From Haplomitrium mnioides (taxonomy: Eukaryota > Marchantiophyta > Haplomitriopsida > Calobryales), in NCBI GenBank assembly GCA_049999725.1, contig JBNGIS010016731.1, forward strand, positions 1-21,972: a stretch of 21,972 nt of DNA, given 5' to 3'. A program made the translations under genes and the position numbers. Positions within the stretch are counted from its first letter, which is position 1. Every line of letters starts with the position of its first letter. A model generated the notes under the pieces. That model saw only the letters and a program-made list of their open reading frames with translations. It searched no databases and was not told the origin of the DNA. Below are positions 18,848 through 21,972 of this stretch, one piece after another.

Positions 18848-20159
18848 CCAGCAGCAGGTGGGAGATGAATTCCCGGATGAACACCTGTTCCAAGTGAAGG
18901 TGGGGAGGGCCACGGAGTACGGCCACATCACAGAGTTCCTCAGTTCCGCTCAACTCCCCCATGGCGGCAGCAGAGAGGAGGCGGCTGTTTTCCTTAGAAA
19001 GGTGAGACCATACCTCTTGATTAAAGGAATATTACATAAGAGAGGTTATGATGGGATGATTAGACGCTACTTAGAGCGGGACCAGTCCACAGTGGTAATG
19101 CAGGCGCTCCACGGGGAGGTGGGAGGCCACTTTGCTACTGACACCACCATCAAGAAGGTCCTGGATGCAGGGTATTGGTGGCACACTTTGCACAAGGATG
19201 TGCATTTCTGGGTAAGAAGATATGATGCATGCCATAGAACTGGGAGACGTGCAGCAAACTAGCATCATCCTCTGGTACCCATCATCCCCTTAGCACCATT
19301 TGAGAAATAGGGGATCGACTTCATCGGCCTCATTGCACCTTCCACTCGGAAGGGCAACAGGTACATTCTGTTGGCCACAAATTATGCCACAAAGTGGGTG
19401 GAGGTCAGAGCAACCAGGAAAGATGATGCCAAGACAGTGGCAGCTTTCCTATATGAGCAAATGTTCTGCAGGTTTGGGCCTTCATTAGAGCTGGTTAGTG
19501 ATCAGGGGATGCACTTCATCAATTAGGTGATCAAAGACCTGACTAATCGATACCTGGTCAAGCACAGGAGGACCATAGCTTACCACCCCAAGGCTAATGG
19601 CCTCATAGAAAGAGCCAATAGAATCATGGGCAAGATACTGAGCAAGATAGTAGTAGCAAACAAAGCAGATTGGGACCTGAAGTTGCTTACTGCCACCCAT
19701 GCCTACAATTTGGCTTACGAGACCACAACAGAGCATAGTCCTTACTTTTTGGTCTTTGGACAACATGCCCTGGTGCAAGTGGAGTATGAGGTGCCTACAA
19801 GAAGGATGTTGGAGCAAGAAAGGATGGCTGAGGATCAGAGCAGAAGGGAGAGGCTTTATCAACTGGAGAATTTGGAGGAGACCAAGGAGTTAGCCCAAGG
19901 GAGGTTGGAGCACCAACAGGAGCTTAGAAAGAAACAACATAACAAGAAGCTCAAACCTACTGATCTCCGAGAGGGAAACCTGGTGCTGTTATATGACGGC
20001 AGGTTTGTGCATTTTCTTGGAAAACTGCACACAAGATGGATGGGGCCATTCATCTTGAAGAAGCTCTACAGGAATGGGTCATCAGAGCTGGAGACGTTGG
20101 AGGGTCACAAGTTTGCCAACAGGGTACACTTTGACAGGCTGAAGAGGTACAAAAATTAA
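18848..20159 (+). pseudogene. Element B integrase, DD35E triad kept but stops present
   Basis: It follows RNase H in the same frame. The zinc-binding part reads LHGEVGGHFATDTTIKKVLD, then FWVRRYDACHRTGR. The HHCC pattern has lost its first Cys to Tyr (YDAC). After a stop at 19260 and another at 19308 (in place of a Trp before GIDFIG), the core reads GIDFIGLIAP, LELVSDQGMHFIN and HPKANGLIERANRIMGKIL. The catalytic residues are D (19317), D (19500) and E (19608), with 35 residues between the second and third. A stop lies at 19524. The last 210 codons (19527-20159) are open and end GHKFANRVHFDRLKRYKN, without a chromodomain. Integrase inserts the cDNA into the genome. Confidence 0.9.
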
Positions 20160-20215
20160 GAGGAATCGGAAGAGGACCCAACTGTCACCTCTTCAAAGGC
20201 GCCCAGCGAGCACAA

Positions 20216-20240
20216 GTGTTTGTGTGTGTGTGCGTGTGTG
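20216..20240 (+). repeat. GT microsatellite
   Basis: A run of GT repeats with one TGCG interruption, about 25 bp. It lies just before the G homopolymer, and both may be expanding by slippage. Confidence 0.9.
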
Positions 20241-20247
20241 TTTTGTT

Positions 20248-20266
20248 GGGGGGGGGGGGGGGGGGG
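20248..20266 (+). repeat. 19-base G homopolymer
   Basis: Nineteen consecutive G residues. Length is unreliable in most sequencing methods. It lies between the pol stop and the polypurine tract, about 110 bp before the latter, so it is not the priming tract itself. Confidence 0.9.
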
Positions 20267-20377
20267 TGTTTCGTGGGGTTGTTTTGCAGGAGTTACAGAA
20301 TTCGAGCCAGCGACCAGTAGTAGAGGCACCAAAGAACTGAAGGAGAAGAGGTGTGTTCGCGAGGACGCGTCACACTT

Positions 20378-20387
20378 GAAGGGGGAG
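20378..20387 (+). other. Polypurine tract (GAAGGGGGAG)
   Basis: A purine-only run ending three bases before the 3' LTR start (TTA, then TGTCAG). It is where plus-strand DNA synthesis is expected to start. Confidence 0.85.
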
Positions 20388-20390
20388 TTA

Positions 20391-21972
20391 TGTCAGTCGG
20401 TGGTTTGGAGCATTCAAGCAGAACTCAGGAAATTGGGAGCATCAACGACACAATAACCTTTGGCAAGTGTGAAGACCTCTCACGAGCAAAAGATTACCCT
20501 CAAACAGCTTCTAAGAGCAGGGCACATGAGTCCTAGGAGGGAAACATGATCATGGCGGAAGAGATGAGGAGGGAACCAAGATTGCCAGCTAGAGGAGGAG
20601 CCACATTTCGAAATTCGAAGCAGGCCAGCGAGAATACGTGGGCCTTAGAAGGATGCGGGGATCGGAGCCTAGGGAGAAGGAAGAGAGCGGCCATCTGTGG
20701 CAAAGCGATCACAGGAGGAAGAAGAACGGATCCACAACGACGAAATCCTAAGGCACTCCAAAGAAAGTCAGATCGCGGGGGTCCTGCAGCGGCCACGAAT
20801 TGGGAAGCAAGGATCAAGAAGGAGGAAAGTGAGAAGATGAGATTGTCAAGAGGGCGAGCAAGGCCAGGGAAGAGGGACGCCACGATCTTGCAAGCAAGAG
20901 CGCGCCCTACAAGGGCCAATCGAAGTCTTCCATTCGAGTCCGCAAATCCTTGCAGAAGTGTGGAGTCCCCGGAAGGCCCCATGAGATTTCACAGAAACGT
21001 GGCATCTTCGGAGCACTTCGCGGGATTCCACGGATGACGTGACGGTGCCATGAGGCCCGAGAATCTACGGAAAGGCGCCTCCCTAAGTGGGGATCCCACT
21101 TAGCGGGGTTCTAATCTGTCTTACGACGTGGGGACCCCGGTTAAGAGGGATCCGCGAGGAATCCAATCGGAGAGCAAGGAAGAAGGCCCGAAACAGCAAC
21201 TTATCGGAGGTCTAGCCGAAGGAAAACGGGAGAGGGCCGAAAGGATGATACATCAGAGATCCAAGCGGAGAAGCCGAAGGGGCAACTTAGCGCGGATCCG
21301 TCAAGAGGAAAACACAAAGGAGAGCCGAAAAGGGGACTAGTCACCGAGCGGGCCAACGAAGAGTGAGTGAAGGCGAAAAGGCAACTTGTCAGTGATCCGG
21401 TTCAACGAAGCGCATCAGTGGTGAAACGGTGATCCATCGCAAACCATCCAATGGGAAGAAGGCAGAGCCAAAAGGGCGATATGATGCCGATCCGGTTGGG
21501 GGAAACGAAAGGTACGCCGAAAAGATGATCTATCGGTGCATCGGGAGGCAAGATGAGGGCGGCCAGAAAATCAAGATAGCGCCGATGCGACCAACGGAGG
21601 AGCAAACGGCGTCAAAAGGGTGACTCTTTGCAGCTTCAGTAATCACAAAGGTGAAAGTTCGACGAGATGCAGCCGACATCCGAAAGTTCGAAAGGGGCGA
21701 ACGGTTCGAAATTGCCTTGTAGTTCTTATATCAAGCTTGCGGAAATGTTAACGAAGATAGCCTCAGGTGCACGCATAGTTCTTACTTCGAAGGTATGACG
21801 AAACATCAACATTGGCACAGTTCTTATTTGGCGAGCGGGGCTAGTCCGCATCGCCTCATCGGAGGACGTGGCGAGCGTAGGGAGTCTGTGGAAGGGCTTC
21901 AGAAACGTGGCGCGCTGGGAGCTTGGTAGGGTTTCCGATGGTCAACTTCAGAAGAAGGGTCCGCGCGATGGT
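20391..21972 (+). repeat. Element B 3' LTR, first 1582 bp only
   Basis: It starts TGTCAGTCGG and aligns to the 5' LTR from 11471 through 12867 at the window end. It carries a 167-bp stretch (about 21134-21300) absent from the 5' LTR and a short insertion near 20470. About 1.7 kb of its 3' side lies beyond the window. Open frames within it (for example 20546-21037) are LTR sequence with no domains. Confidence 0.9.
21083..21103 (+). repeat. Perfect hairpin in the 3' LTR
   Basis: Same 21 bases as 12144-12164: 9-bp stem and GAT loop, unchanged between LTR copies. Confidence 0.7.

Larger units (their letters stand above)
20160..20377 (+). other. Non-coding stretch between pol and polypurine tract
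   Basis: It follows the pol stop and holds a GT microsatellite and a long G run. The open frame 20220-20456 consists of repeat and LTR sequence and is not a gene. No additional envelope-like gene is seen. Confidence 0.6.
11471..21972 (+). mobile_element. Element B: Ty3/gypsy LTR retrotransposon, Tat/Athila-like, incomplete at right
   Basis: Order: 5' LTR (11471-14552), primer binding site (14561), gag (14709-16330), protease, reverse transcriptase, RNase H and integrase (16341-20159), polypurine tract (20378-20387), then the start of the 3' LTR (20391 to window end). RT-RNase H-integrase order marks Ty3/gypsy. There is no chromodomain after the integrase, the primer binding site is not Met-tRNA type, and the protease loop is DGGAG. 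These point to the non-chromovirus side (Tat/Athila), although clade placement needs a tree. From the offset between LTR copies the element should end near 23657, giving about 12.2 kb in all. Stops and at least five frameshifts show it is not autonomous. It interrupts element A. Confidence 0.9.

Noticed and set aside
20220-20456. Open frame after pol that could be an extra gene
   Set aside because: It is translated GT repeat, G run and the start of the 3' LTR. It crosses the polypurine tract and cannot be an independent coding region.

Overview
This is nuclear DNA from a land plant, most likely one with a large, repeat-rich genome; a gymnosperm or fern would fit, but I cannot name the species. 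The evidence is the nested LTR retrotransposons with plant-type gag and pol, the decayed AT-rich sequence between them, and a 100-N scaffold gap. I see no intact host gene, rRNA, tRNA or CRISPR array. Everything recognisable lies on the + strand, and almost all of it is broken by stop codons and frameshifts.

Left third (1-7541). The window opens inside the 3' part of a diverged LTR (1 to about 1232). It abuts a stop-riddled reading frame (1233-1774) that keeps the motif order of a SAM-dependent, amino-methyltransferase-like domain. From 2272 to 6505 there is one long decayed gene. Joining frames by eye, its conceptual protein has a Cys/aromatic-rich N-terminal part, then DGMDQ-, LDN- and GHTHxDID-like motifs typical of the transposase-like DUF7869 family, then a C-terminal region. 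It is split by a degenerate minisatellite (about 4021-4620). A 100-N gap (6652-6751) is flanked by the same 46 bp on both sides, so it looks like an assembly artefact.

Middle (7542-11470). A Ty1/copia-type gag remnant is followed by a probable LTR with three tandem G-box-like repeats, a TATA box and a Met-tRNA-like primer binding site. Next comes an old Ty3/gypsy-type element A: gag with zinc knuckle, aspartic protease and reverse transcriptase. A large internal deletion then joins the reverse transcriptase directly to a scrap of integrase.

Right half (11471-21972). A GC-richer Ty3/gypsy element B, without a chromodomain and resembling the Tat/Athila side of the family, is inserted into the integrase scrap of element A. 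Its parts are a 3082-bp 5' LTR, a primer binding site, gag with three zinc knuckles, protease, reverse transcriptase, RNase H, integrase with a DD35E triad, a polypurine tract and the first 1582 bp of the 3' LTR. The window ends before the 3' LTR does. The layering gives a time order: element A first, then its deletion and/or decay, then element B, which has since decayed too. Many of the damaging changes look like C-to-T or G-to-A transitions, as expected for long-methylated plant repeats.
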